Positions 17,847-27,115 of a stretch of 30,687 nt of DNA are shown one piece after another; position 1 is the first letter of the stretch, and each line of letters opens with the position of its first letter. The translations under genes were made by a program, and so were the position numbers. The notes beneath the pieces were generated by a model that saw nothing but the letters and a program-made list of their open reading frames with translations, was not told the origin of the DNA and ran no database searches. The stretch comes from DATBMY01 sp036554605 (GTDB taxonomy: Bacteria > Acidobacteriota > Blastocatellia > UBA7656), in contig DATBMY010000271.1 in assembly GCA_036554605.1 (NCBI GenBank), forward strand, positions 1 through 30,687, in the 5' to 3' direction.

Positions 17847-19040
17847 TTACCTGTCGCCAGCCACGATCTTTAATATATCGGCGCTAACCTGTTCGGCGCG
17901 CGCGTCCCAGGTGGCGTCCCTTATGGCGTCCTGTCTCGTCTTGCGTTTGACATCATCATCATTCGATAACGCATCCTCGACCTTCGCGATGAAGTCGTCA
18001 TATCCGCGGGCGATTCTCAACAATCCGTCGAAGCGCTCATACTCGTAGAGGGGAGTAATTACTACCGGCTTGCCCGTCGCCATGTATTCCCGCACCTTGA
18101 TGGCGCTGCCGTAACTGACAAAATCGTTGTCGGTCACCCACGGCAGAACGCACACGTCGAACGCCGCGGCATACTCGGCCATCCGCGAATAAGGCTTGGA
18201 GCCGAGATAATGAACATTGGGCAGGTCCTCTATGTCGAGCCGCGCCGCCTTCAACCCGAGCAGTACCCATTGCCAATCGGGCCGTTTCTCCGAGATATAA
18301 CGTATGAGGTTTTGATCGAGCAGCCAGCTTTCGATCGCGCCGAAATAACCGAGCCTCGGCCGCCTCACCCCGGCTATATCCTCGGGCTCATCCCACGTGC
18401 GCGAAGTCGCCGATGAAAAGTGCTCGAAATCGACCGCCTGCTCTAGCATCCTTGCCCGGGAGCCGATTTCGGGGTGCGCCGCCAGATCTTCCTCAAATAG
18501 TTTTCGGCCCGAATAATAGATCAGGCCCGCGCGGTTGAGCAGGTCCTGGTGCATTTCGCGTATCACTCCGGCGCCAGTCGCATGGTCCATGCGGTTTGCT
18601 TCATACTTGTCCGATACCTGATATATGAGCGCGGATTCTCCGAGAGCGCCCACAACGTCGCGCGCAGTCGGGATTGCAATCCATAAAACGGGATCGCGCA
18701 TATCGTAGTTGATCATCAGCATCTTGATCTGCGCAGTCAGAAGACGCTTGTTGAGCGCGCGGCCGGCGGGACTCGAATAGAAGGGAAGCACCGGAGGGCT
18801 CACTACAATTATTCCCTCATCGGTCCGGCGCACAGCCTTTGCATAGCTCCCGAGCTTTCTCCGGATCTTGCCCCACAGGTCGGGGCTGGAAAGAGAGGGC
18901 AGACCCATTGAAATCGAGTTGACGAAAATGACCCGGTTCCCGGCTCGCGCTAGCCTGCTCATTATGTGATTCTTCGAGTGCGGGTGGTGATACCACCAGT
19001 CCTCGCCCGCGAAGCAGATTATCGATCTATCTTTTATCAC
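17847..19040 (-). CDS. Glycosyltransferase (GT-B fold, GT1/GT4-like)
   Basis: Probable cytoplasmic or membrane-associated sugar transferase of the surface polysaccharide pathway. The 397-residue product resembles TuaH-type transferases: the N-terminal half begins SIICFAGEDWWYHHPHSKNHI and the C-terminal half has WVLLGLK, VHYLGSKPYSRMAEYAAAFD and KVREYMATGKPVVITP, the nucleotide-sugar binding region of GT-B enzymes. Its ATG overlaps the stop of the upstream glycosyltransferase in ATGA, so the two are translationally coupled. It is the last gene of the operon. The donor and acceptor sugars cannot be read from sequence. Confidence 0.88.
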   Translation of the reverse strand: MIKDRSIICFAGEDWWYHHPHSKNHIMSRLARAGNRVIFVNSISMGLPSLSSPDLWGKIRRKLGSYAKAVRRTDEGIIVVSPPVLPFYSSPAGRALNKRLLTAQIKMLMINYDMRDPVLWIAIPTARDVVGALGESALIYQVSDKYEANRMDHATGAGVIREMHQDLLNRAGLIYYSGRKLFEEDLAAHPEIGSRARMLEQAVDFEHFSSATSRTWDEPEDIAGVRRPRLGYFGAIESWLLDQNLIRYISEKRPDWQWVLLGLKAARLDIEDLPNVHYLGSKPYSRMAEYAAAFDVCVLPWVTDNDFVSYGSAIKVREYMATGKPVVITPLYEYERFDGLLRIARGYDDFIAKVEDALSNDDDVKRKTRQDAIRDATWDARAEQVSADILKIVAGDR

Positions 19041-20767
19041 GCCATCTCTTCGATTGTCTGAAACACCCGTGCGGCATTATGACGCCAGGTATATTGCGCG
19101 GCTACCGCCTCGCGAGCGCCCCTCCCCAGCCGCGCCCTCAGCGCCTCATCACGCGCAAGCTTTTCTATGGCGAGAGCGAGGTCTTGCGCGCTGCCCGGCT
19201 CGACCAGTAACCCGGTCTGCCCATCTTTGATAATATCGGCAGGTTGCCCAAGACGGCTTGCGATGACGGGACGCGCCATTGCCATGTACTCGAACAGTTT
19301 CGTCGGTGACCCGAAAAAATCGCTGCCGTCGGGCCCTCTTACATGCGGAGAGACGAGAATATCGCACGCGTCAAGATAGCCAGGCACCTGATCGCGCGCT
19401 ACCCTTCCGGCAAACGTCGCGCTCACTCCCGACTCTCGCACGATTCTCTCTGTCTTATCCCTTTCGTCGCCGTCGCCGACAAGTATCAGATGTATATTAG
19501 AATTCTTCGCCGCCTTCGCGGCCGCTTGCGCCAGGATAGGCGCCCCATGCCAGGGGCCAAAAGTTCCGGTAAAGCCGACGACGATCTTATCCTCGACGCC
19601 GAGCTCGCGGCGAACTTCGGCCCCGCCTTGCAATGGATGGAAATCTTCGATGCTCACACCGTTCGGATTAACCTTGATCTTCTCTTCGGGCACTCCCCGG
19701 TCGATCAGGCTACGTCGCTGCACTTCCGACACCACGAAGATCAGATCGGCCGCGCGCAGGTTCAACTTCTCAATCCTCACGAGCAGCTTGAGCTGTCCTA
19801 TCGGATCCCAATTGCGGCTCACCCAAACTTCCGACCCGTTGAATTCCAGCGCTAGCGGCAGGCCAGTTAATAAAGAAAGGGCGACTCCAGTCCAGTTGAA
19901 CCGGCTATATCTCTGATATAAAAAATCGAACTCCGCGCCGCTTCCTTCCACGCTTTTAATCGCGGCGGCGGTGAAGGTGAGGTTATTCCATATCTCAAAG
20001 AGCGAGCGCGTCGCGCTAATGGCGCTTGAAGGGCGCGCGATTTTAAGATCGAGTCGCGCGTCTCTAAATCCCGCGCTCGCGCTCGCTATTACCGACAGCC
20101 GGTGGCCAATCTCAAGCGCCCCGCGCGTAAACCCTGCCGTGTGCGCAATCATGCCTCCCGTTTCTACTTGTGGGGAAGCTGCCACGGGAGTTGCCCGCAG
20201 GTATAAGGCGCGAGTTGTCGTCCGCTCGCGGTCGCGTTCGCGATTTCCCCTTGACGCTCTCACTATTTTGCGAAGACCGAGCAGCGCGTTTAGCAAAAGA
20301 GTCAGCGCCCACGTTACCGGGATGATGAGACCAAAACCAAGAAGGAATTCGGCCAGCACTCGCGGTCCTTCAAGAAAGATCGCGCCCGCTTTTGTCCGAA
20401 CGACCTCATTGCCGTTCTGGTCCGCGATGATGATCTTTCGAGCGCCCGCCAGCGCGCCAAATATCAGCATTGGTCCAGTCTGGCTCTGCACTTTGATGTC
20501 GGAAGTGAATATGACAAGGCAGCGTGGCTTGAGAGATGAAACAATCCGCAGTGCGCCTGGCCCTGAACTCCATTTCAATTCCGACTTGCTCATTATTCGA
20601 GCAGCCCTGCCCGAGAGGCGGCGAGCGCCCCATAAGCTCACGGCGTTCTTGTCACCCGATAAATCAAGTACCAGGGTCGAGCTATCGCCTCCGTCTGTTT
20701 CGCCGGGAGTTAAGAGATCCTCGTGAGCGATTTGATCTTTCTCTTTAATGGTCCGAGGAGGTATCAC
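19037..20767 (-). CDS. GT4 glycosyltransferase with extra membrane-anchored N-terminal domain
   Basis: The C-terminal 390 or so residues are a complete GT4 enzyme: acceptor half from about residue 187 (ALYLRATPVAASPQVETGG, with HTAGFTRGALEIGH), donor half from about 395 (VVGFTGTFGPWHGAPIL, then SPTKLFEYMAMARPVIAS). Before it lies an unusual region of about 185 residues with a hydrophobic segment near 137-164 and the stretch RCLVIFTSDIKVQSQTG, which I do not recognise. The GTG at 20767 was chosen because it overlaps the methyltransferase stop as GTGA, like the ATGA link downstream; ATG codons at 20794 and 20815 are in frame but lack ribosome binding sites. In the EExxE-like donor motif only the second glutamate is present, as in WbuB-like enzymes. 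Its sugar specificity is unknown. Confidence 0.85.
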   Translation of the reverse strand: MIPPRTIKEKDQIAHEDLLTPGETDGGDSSTLVLDLSGDKNAVSLWGARRLSGRAARIMSKSELKWSSGPGALRIVSSLKPRCLVIFTSDIKVQSQTGPMLIFGALAGARKIIIADQNGNEVVRTKAGAIFLEGPRVLAEFLLGFGLIIPVTWALTLLLNALLGLRKIVRASRGNRERDRERTTTRALYLRATPVAASPQVETGGMIAHTAGFTRGALEIGHRLSVIASASAGFRDARLDLKIARPSSAISATRSLFEIWNNLTFTAAAIKSVEGSGAEFDFLYQRYSRFNWTGVALSLLTGLPLALEFNGSEVWVSRNWDPIGQLKLLVRIEKLNLRAADLIFVVSEVQRRSLIDRGVPEEKIKVNPNGVSIEDFHPLQGGAEVRRELGVEDKIVVGFTGTFGPWHGAPILAQAAAKAAKNSNIHLILVGDGDERDKTERIVRESGVSATFAGRVARDQVPGYLDACDILVSPHVRGPDGSDFFGSPTKLFEYMAMARPVIASRLGQPADIIKDGQTGLLVEPGSAQDLALAIEKLARDEALRARLGRGAREAVAAQYTWRHNAARVFQTIEEMA

Positions 20768-21618
20768 CGCGTTGCTTTTATGAGGAGGTTCCATCCGAAG
20801 TTGCGGGCGAGCCATTGAAAAAAGCCTTCGGGCAAGCGCGCGCCGGCCGCGCCAAGCTCGCCGCGCGTCAGCTGGTTAACGCTGATCTCGCACCTGCCGA
20901 AGTCTCTAAATAACTGCCGCGCCTGGTTGCGCGTGTAGGCTTTCACGAGCGGCCGCCCGCCGGTTTCGCTATATTCGACGTAGCGGCTCATCATCTGTGA
21001 GGGCGTTTCCCTGATAAGATCGCCGCCGAGCAGCCCTCGCTTCAACATAAGCGCGCCCCAGTAATACAATGAGGTCCGGTGATAGAGCATCACAATCGCC
21101 TTTCCGCCGGGCTTCAAGACCCGTCTTACTTCCGAGATTGCGCGCTCGGTATCGGGCGTGTGATGGAGCACGCCAAATGAATAGACGAGGTCGAAACTCT
21201 CGCTGGGAAAGGCGAGGTTTTCAGCGTCGCCGATGGCGAATTGCCCCTCGTAACCATAGACCTCGAAGCGGCGACGAACAATCTCAATGCTTCGCGGCGT
21301 AAGGTCGAGACCCGTTACGAGCGCGCCACCGCGGGCAAACTGCAACAGGTCGGTTCCGGTGCCGCATCCGACTTCAAGAACGCTCTTGCCGGAAAACTCG
21401 TCGAAGCCGATTGCCTGCTTCATCCACGGCGAGGCTTCAATATAGCGGAATCTCTCTATTGCATCGAAATACTCGCGAGTGCCGAACTCTGATTGCTTCG
21501 CCACGTGCGCGCCGCAGGGGTTCGCTCCCCACTGCTCGCGCGCCCGCGCCTTCCACGGAATCGAGGACCGGGGGCTGAGGATTGAGTCTTCCCTGTTATC
21601 GTTGACGCTATCACTCAT
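20764..21618 (-). CDS. Class I SAM-dependent methyltransferase
   Basis: The 284-residue product has SAM-binding motif I at about 80-90 (VLEVGCGTGTD), an acidic loop GLDLTPRSIEIV, motif GDAENLAFPSESFDLVYSFG and LHHTPDTERAISEVRRVLKPGG, a typical Rossmann-fold small-molecule methyltransferase. The N-terminal EQWGANPCGAHVAKQ is shared by methyltransferases I associate with polysaccharide loci. In this operon it may methylate a sugar residue or cap the chain, but this is inferred from position. The start ATG has GAGGAG 12 bases upstream, a little far, so a later start is possible. It lies 26 bases after wzx. Confidence 0.88.
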   Translation of the reverse strand: MSDSVNDNREDSILSPRSSIPWKARAREQWGANPCGAHVAKQSEFGTREYFDAIERFRYIEASPWMKQAIGFDEFSGKSVLEVGCGTGTDLLQFARGGALVTGLDLTPRSIEIVRRRFEVYGYEGQFAIGDAENLAFPSESFDLVYSFGVLHHTPDTERAISEVRRVLKPGGKAIVMLYHRTSLYYWGALMLKRGLLGGDLIRETPSQMMSRYVEYSETGGRPLVKAYTRNQARQLFRDFGRCEISVNQLTRGELGAAGARLPEGFFQWLARNFGWNLLIKATR

Positions 21619-21644
21619 ATATTCCGCATGCTCCTCAAATCCAC

Positions 21645-22943
21645 TCAGTCCTTCGATAGTTGCGGCTTGAATCGTGAATAGTAGTAAAGCAGCAGCAAGT
21701 AGTCCAGCAGCATTGCCGCCGCGCCGGTCCAGGCCGCGCCCAGAATGCCGAACCTCGGCACCGAAAACAGCAACCCTGCGACGCTTGCCGAGCTCACAAT
21801 CAGTTGAGTATTTCTAAGCTCGGCGCCGCGCCCGTGCGAGGCGAGAAAATACATGTACGGCTGAAGCAGCCCTACGAATATTTGCATCACTGCGAGCGGG
21901 GCCAGCAGCGGCGCCGCCTCGACGTATTTTGGAAAAAGCAGCTCGATCGCAACGGGGCCAAGCACGACCATCCCGGCCCCTGAAATTAGCAGCAACAGGG
22001 CGTTCCAGCCGCTGATCGCGCGCGGCACTTTCGAAAGCTTCGAAAAGGCCCTGAATCGAGAGAGTGCAACCGAGCGGCTCAACACCACTATGGGCTGAGT
22101 GAATTTCTGAGCTATCGAATAGATGCCCAGCGGCGCGGTCGCGGGCATGTAGTAAGCAATAGCTATGTGGTCAGCCTTCGCCGTTATTATGCCGGTAACG
22201 CGGGCAACATAGAGGTTCAGCCCGTAGCTGCGCACCTCTTTGAGCGTTAGCTTGACGTATTTTGCGACCGCGCTGAAGTCGGGCTTGAGCCGGGAGATGA
22301 CGAATGCGGTCGCGACGGCCAGCCCCCCGAAATAGGCTACCAGAGCCGATCCCGCGACCAGCCTGTTTGTTAGAGCTAGCCCGAGAAGTATAAGCAGGTA
22401 TGCCCCGGCCGATAGTATCTGGAAAGCGGAAAGCAATCTGATCCGGTTGAGACCCTGACAGGTGTGCTCTATCAGTTGTTGAAACGGATAAAAGAACGCG
22501 AAAGCCGCCGCCGCGAAAAAGAGCCACCGCACCTCTTTCTCGAAGATCAATTCGACCGGGACCGCCACCGCGACCAGAAAAAGCGCGAAGGCTCCGCTCA
22601 GCATCGCCGTGAGCGCGAGCAGCGCGCCCACCGCGCGGCGCTCTTCCGATTCGCCCTGTACGAGCGCAAGCAACCGCGCCCCAGCCGAGAATATGCCCGC
22701 TTCAAAAAAGAGCCCGGAAATAATTATGAAACTCAGGCAGAATTGAAACCGGCCCATCTCTTCCGGCTCCATCCACCGGCCCAGGATTATCGTGACCAGC
22801 AACCCGAGCAGCGTAGAGAGAGTGTGGGCGGAAAAGAGCATCCCCGCCTGCCGGGCCGTCTCTCCCACGCGGATCCTGCGCGCTTTCGGCCGTACCTCGT
22901 CGGCCGCTCGGGCTGGCGACTCTGTTTCCGCCTCTGCTTTCAA
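21645..22943 (-). CDS. Polysaccharide flippase (Wzx-like, MATE/MOP superfamily)
   Basis: Probable inner-membrane flippase that turns lipid-linked repeat units to the periplasmic face. The 432-residue product has 12-14 hydrophobic segments and MOP-family features, such as ARQAGMLFSAHTLSTLLGLL at the N-terminus and GRWMEPEEMGRFQF soon after. It starts at TTG (22943) with AGGAG about ten bases upstream; the first residues form a charged cytoplasmic tail (KAEAETESPARAADEVRPK). It is 20 bases after asnB and 26 before the methyltransferase gene. Being next to the wzy- and wzz-like genes supports a Wzx role over a multidrug exporter. Confidence 0.9.
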   Translation of the reverse strand: MKAEAETESPARAADEVRPKARRIRVGETARQAGMLFSAHTLSTLLGLLVTIILGRWMEPEEMGRFQFCLSFIIISGLFFEAGIFSAGARLLALVQGESEERRAVGALLALTAMLSGAFALFLVAVAVPVELIFEKEVRWLFFAAAAFAFFYPFQQLIEHTCQGLNRIRLLSAFQILSAGAYLLILLGLALTNRLVAGSALVAYFGGLAVATAFVISRLKPDFSAVAKYVKLTLKEVRSYGLNLYVARVTGIITAKADHIAIAYYMPATAPLGIYSIAQKFTQPIVVLSRSVALSRFRAFSKLSKVPRAISGWNALLLLISGAGMVVLGPVAIELLFPKYVEAAPLLAPLAVMQIFVGLLQPYMYFLASHGRGAELRNTQLIVSSASVAGLLFSVPRFGILGAAWTGAAAMLLDYLLLLYYYSRFKPQLSKD

Positions 22944-22963
22944 AAAAAGAGCGCTCCTGAAGA

Positions 22964-24988
22964 TTAAGAAATTACCGCCGCCTGTCGCAATCTCGCCTGG
23001 CTGCCGGCCGCGTCACCGCTCGAAGATGCGCGCCCTTCGATCCAGTGGTCGTACCAAAGGCTGAGGTTCAACAGGCTCCAGAGGAAGAACGAGTAGTTGA
23101 TCTTTCCGCCCTTATGCTCCCTCAACATCCTCTTTATGAAGTCGTAATCGAAAAGCTCGCGCCGGCGCAAGGAGGAATTTAGCAGCGAGCTTTCGACGAA
23201 ACTCCCCAGCCGCCCCAGCATCCATTCGTTTATCGGCGCGCCGAACCCTCGCTTCTTGCGCTTGATGACTCGCTCCGGAACTATGCCCTCAAGCGCGCGC
23301 TTGAGTATGTACTTGGTCTGGCCGTCGCGATACTTCATCTCGCGAGGCAGCCCCATGGCGAACTCAACCAGCTTGTGATCGAGGAAGGGAACTCGGGCTT
23401 CAACCGATGTGGCCATGGTCATCTTGTCGACGCGCATCAGCAATAGCTCGGAGAGCCGGAGCTTCATCTCTAGATAGATAATTCGCTCCAAAACGTCCGC
23501 ATCCGGTCTTGAAGCAAGCAGCCTGTCGAGGTCTTCGCGCACGATCTGGAAGGATGAAATCTCGCCCGTTCCGTTGCGGCGCATGTTAATTCGGTCGCGG
23601 GCCGCGCGCGTAAACAGCAGCCGCTTGTGCGATTCGTCAAAGACCATCGCGCCGCTCCAGAATAACTCTTCATCCTCGGCGAGCCGCCGCAACAGGTCCG
23701 GCGTCGCCTTGCGCCAACGGGTGGGAAATGCCTCGACGCTCGTATTAAGCAGGACCTCGCCGAGCGCCGCCATCGCCCGGCGCGCAGGTTTCGGGAGCCG
23801 GCTCAAAGGTCTCCAGAGCCGGTCATAGATATCCAGATAGCGCGCGTAATCGCCGTACCCGCAAAATAGCTCGTCCGATCCTTCGCCTACCTGAATCACT
23901 TTTGTCCCCGACTCGCGCGCGAGCTTCGAGACATAATATATCGGGACGCAGACCGGGTCGGCGATCGGCTCGTCCTGATGAAAGATCAGGTCCGGCAGAA
24001 AATCGAGCATCTCCTGCTGGCTGATTATTATCTCGTGGTGATCCGTGCCGTACTCGCGGGCAACATCTCGCGCCTGCTCGATCTCGTTATACTCCGGGTT
24101 ATCGCGAAACCCAACCGTGAAAGTCCGAACGGGCTGAGACACCAAACCGGCCATCAGAGCCACATTCGCGGTCGAGTCTATGCCGCCCGAAAGAAAAACG
24201 CCGAACGGCACGTCACTCATCATTCGCTTTTCAACCGATTCCGAGAGCAGCCTTCGCACCTCGGCCGCGGCCTCATGCTCATCGTGATCGTAGTCGCGGG
24301 CCAGCGCGTCCCAATAGCGGTTGACCTTCATATCACCGCGCGCATCGCAGGTGAGCATGCACCCGGCGGGCAGCTTCTTTATCCCGGCGAAAAGCGTCTC
24401 GGGCGCGGGCGTTGTCAGGAATGAGAGATAATGATAGAGCGCCTCCTCATTCATGTCGCGCGCCACTTCCGGGTGCTCAAGTATGGCCTTGATCTCCGAT
24501 GCGAATATAAGGCGGCCGCGCGCCAAAGTGTAGTAGAGCGGCTTTACTCCTATACGGTCGCGCGCGAGCACCAAAGTCCGCGCCCGCTCGTCCCACAGGC
24601 CTATGGCGAAATCACCCTCAAGGTCGGCGACGAAATCGAGCCCGCGCTCCTCATACAGGTGGACGATTGTCTCGGTATCCGTTCGCGAGCGATATATGTG
24701 GCCGCGCTCGATGAGGCCGGGCGACAACTTTTCGTGATTATAAATCTCGCCGTTAAAGGTGACCCAGATAGTCCCGTCTTCGTTTGGCATGGGCGTGCGG
24801 CCGGCGGGCGACAGGTCGACTATGGCGAGCCTGCGATTGCCGAGTCCCACTCTACGGTCCTCGCTCACATAGAGCCCCGCGTCATCCGGCCCGCGATGCT
24901 CCATCTGGTCACGCATGCGTGCGACCAGATCCGCGCTCACCCGCGGCTCGCTCACGCCGTATTCAAATATGCCGCATATTCCGCACAT
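22964..24988 (-). CDS. asnB: Asparagine synthase (glutamine-hydrolysing) type amidotransferase
   Basis: Transfers ammonia from glutamine to an ATP-activated carboxylate. The 674-residue product has an N-terminal class II glutaminase domain with catalytic Cys2 (MCGICGIFEYG) and the NGEIYNH motif near 79, and a C-terminal synthetase domain with the PP-loop SGGIDST at 267-273. Both active sites are intact. True asparagine synthases are usually about 550-630 residues; inside a polysaccharide operon such enzymes often amidate uronic acids instead, which is my preferred but unproven reading. The start is fixed by the catalytic cysteine; no good ribosome binding site is visible. Gap to the heparinase gene is 19 bases. 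Confidence 0.92.
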   Translation of the reverse strand: MCGICGIFEYGVSEPRVSADLVARMRDQMEHRGPDDAGLYVSEDRRVGLGNRRLAIVDLSPAGRTPMPNEDGTIWVTFNGEIYNHEKLSPGLIERGHIYRSRTDTETIVHLYEERGLDFVADLEGDFAIGLWDERARTLVLARDRIGVKPLYYTLARGRLIFASEIKAILEHPEVARDMNEEALYHYLSFLTTPAPETLFAGIKKLPAGCMLTCDARGDMKVNRYWDALARDYDHDEHEAAAEVRRLLSESVEKRMMSDVPFGVFLSGGIDSTANVALMAGLVSQPVRTFTVGFRDNPEYNEIEQARDVAREYGTDHHEIIISQQEMLDFLPDLIFHQDEPIADPVCVPIYYVSKLARESGTKVIQVGEGSDELFCGYGDYARYLDIYDRLWRPLSRLPKPARRAMAALGEVLLNTSVEAFPTRWRKATPDLLRRLAEDEELFWSGAMVFDESHKRLLFTRAARDRINMRRNGTGEISSFQIVREDLDRLLASRPDADVLERIIYLEMKLRLSELLLMRVDKMTMATSVEARVPFLDHKLVEFAMGLPREMKYRDGQTKYILKRALEGIVPERVIKRKKRGFGAPINEWMLGRLGSFVESSLLNSSLRRRELFDYDFIKRMLREHKGGKINYSFFLWSLLNLSLWYDHWIEGRASSSGDAAGSQARLRQAAVIS

Positions 24989-25007
24989 AAGAAGCGAAAG
25001 GGCCGTC

Positions 25008-27092
25008 TCAAGCCCTGACGGTTGCCTCCTGAATCCGCTGCACTTTTTCTTCCTGACCGGGCCTGAACGGGACGAGCAGGAACATACTTTCGAAAGGCAC
25101 GCCGGCGATCAGACGATAAATGATACCAGATGAGCGCAGGCGCGTCCCGTAGGAGGGGGAAACCCATCGCGTGTCAGTACGCATCTCGAATGTGTGACCC
25201 GTAGCGGGGACGATGGCGAGCGCCGCCTTGCGAGAGCGCGCAACAACGCGCTGGCCTTCCTCGATAACGAATTCGATTCCGGCGTCGAAGTTGAAGAAGA
25301 ACTCGAAATCATGCTCGCCCTTGCCAGCGAAAAGGTCTTCGATAATCCAGTACCCATCAAGCTTGTCAAAGGTCATCACTCGCCGGTGAATTACCGGCGA
25401 CTCGGACCCCTCATAAGAGTGATGCTCGGCGTCGAGCACGTCACGCTCGGGGGTCGCTTCCCAGAGATTAACGACCGGACGGACATTCGGGCCGAGCGAG
25501 AAAAGCTCGCCCTCCTCGATGTGGCTGATGTCGCGGCCGTCGACGCGGGCCGTGTTGTGATACGCCGTAGAGCGAAAGCGATTCCTCCATCGCTCGCTCG
25601 CGTTATAGAGGAACGTGCCTGGGTCGCGCAGGAAAGTCTGGTCGAATGCGTAGAGCTCAAACGAGAGAGCGTCGGAATGCGCGTGAGAGCCGCGACCTCC
25701 CGCGCCATGATCGCCGCAGTCTATAATCGAGTAAAGCGGCCCCGCGCGCTGTATGAATATTTGCGCGTCGGTGTAGCCGTGAGAGGAGATCTCACGGTCA
25801 TCTATGGCGAGGCTTTCGAAAGCCTCGCGCCCCTGTGCGCCGAACCACCAGAGCGCCTCCTCGTCCAGGCGGTTAGACTGTTTGAACCGGTCCTGCTCCA
25901 GTAACAGGGCCGCGAGCGACATCAAGTATGAATGGTCGGTAGGCGGCCTGGTTCTGAACTTGATGAGCCGGCCGTCGTCGCTATCGCCTATCACCGGGGC
26001 ATTTCCGTCGGGCTTCAGGTAATGGCGAGAAAAATCGAACATGGCTTCGAGCCTTTCCCAACAATCGGCCGGAATCTCTATGCCAGCCTGCCGGCTGAGC
26101 CCGAAGAAAAGCGCATAAATCTCCAGCACCAGGCGGTGGTAAGCGGTCGAGCCTTCGTAATCTACGCCATCGGGAAGTATCTGGCGGCGCATCTCTCTCA
26201 AGAGCTGTTCGGCCCCCTGACTTGCCCAGGTTTGAGATTGTTTGAGCTCGGGCACGGTCAGCCCGATGGCGAACAGACCGATCAAGTCCGCAAGATAATG
26301 GTTGCTGGTGACGACGTGGGAATACTCGAGGTTCGATGATATGAATTCACCATGAGCGATGATCATCTTTAAGATCAGTGCCACCGCCTCGTCCGTCATA
26401 CTGGGCGAAAGGCGGAGCATCTCGAATGCCGCAAGCACATTGATGACGCGAATGGCGGCTTCCATCGCAACCACCCAGTTGACGCCAAAGCCCGGAGGGT
26501 TCTGTTCAATCCAGAGCGCGACCTGTATAAGAAACTCATCCGTGTATCGCTCATCTTTGGTGAGCGCGTAAGCCCGGCCCAGCGTCATGAGGTGGTGGAG
26601 GCGGTTCAACTCCCAGACAACCCGCACATCCGCCCCGGTTCGAGGATGAAGCCGCACGCGGGTGAAATGCTCAAGCGGCCAGCTGGTTCCGCTCAGCGGG
26701 TCGCGCAGCCAGTCAACGCGCCGCCCGACATCGCACCAGTGGTCGAAGATCTGCACGCGACCGGTCAATACCCGTTCGGCCTCTTCGATTGTCTGCTCCA
26801 CGGACTCGGGATAAAACTCCCTTACGTTTCGCGCCGTCTCTTCGATCTCAGAAATACCGGCGGTGATCGAGATGCGGCCCGGCTCGCGAAGCCGTTCGGC
26901 AATCTCTGAGACGGGCCTGCCGTTTAGCGATAGCTTCAAATCGTCGTCACTTACATAGGCCGAATCTATCGAGCTTGACGCGCGGCTGGCGGCGTGAGCG
27001 ATGGCGCGGCGCGCGCGCAAGATAGCCTCGCCCGCTATCTCGCTTGCCGTCAGTCCCTGTAGTTTCTTCTGGATGCTTTTTATCCCCGCCAC
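25008..27092 (-). CDS. Heparinase II/III family protein
   Basis: Probable polysaccharide lyase or hydrolase acting on uronic-acid-containing chains. The 694-residue product has the alpha-helical toroid domain (about 130-370; NRLHHLMTLGRAYALTKDERY, VVTSNHYLADLIGL, GSTAYHRLVLE) followed by a beta-sheet domain with GSHAHSDALSFELYAFDQTF near 469 and YHNTARVDGRDI near 511. The conserved histidines (470, 472, 512) suggest an active enzyme. It starts at GTG with GGGAG six bases upstream. The N-terminus (LTASEIAGEAILRARRA) is that of other heparinase II/III proteins in polysaccharide loci and shows no signal peptide. The operon position implies trimming or turnover of the polymer being made. The exact substrate is unknown. 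Confidence 0.9.
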   Translation of the reverse strand: MAGIKSIQKKLQGLTASEIAGEAILRARRAIAHAASRASSSIDSAYVSDDDLKLSLNGRPVSEIAERLREPGRISITAGISEIEETARNVREFYPESVEQTIEEAERVLTGRVQIFDHWCDVGRRVDWLRDPLSGTSWPLEHFTRVRLHPRTGADVRVVWELNRLHHLMTLGRAYALTKDERYTDEFLIQVALWIEQNPPGFGVNWVVAMEAAIRVINVLAAFEMLRLSPSMTDEAVALILKMIIAHGEFISSNLEYSHVVTSNHYLADLIGLFAIGLTVPELKQSQTWASQGAEQLLREMRRQILPDGVDYEGSTAYHRLVLEIYALFFGLSRQAGIEIPADCWERLEAMFDFSRHYLKPDGNAPVIGDSDDGRLIKFRTRPPTDHSYLMSLAALLLEQDRFKQSNRLDEEALWWFGAQGREAFESLAIDDREISSHGYTDAQIFIQRAGPLYSIIDCGDHGAGGRGSHAHSDALSFELYAFDQTFLRDPGTFLYNASERWRNRFRSTAYHNTARVDGRDISHIEEGELFSLGPNVRPVVNLWEATPERDVLDAEHHSYEGSESPVIHRRVMTFDKLDGYWIIEDLFAGKGEHDFEFFFNFDAGIEFVIEEGQRVVARSRKAALAIVPATGHTFEMRTDTRWVSPSYGTRLRSSGIIYRLIAGVPFESMFLLVPFRPGQEEKVQRIQEATVRA

Positions 27093-27115
27093 TGCTTTCT
27101 CCCGGGCTTTTCATG

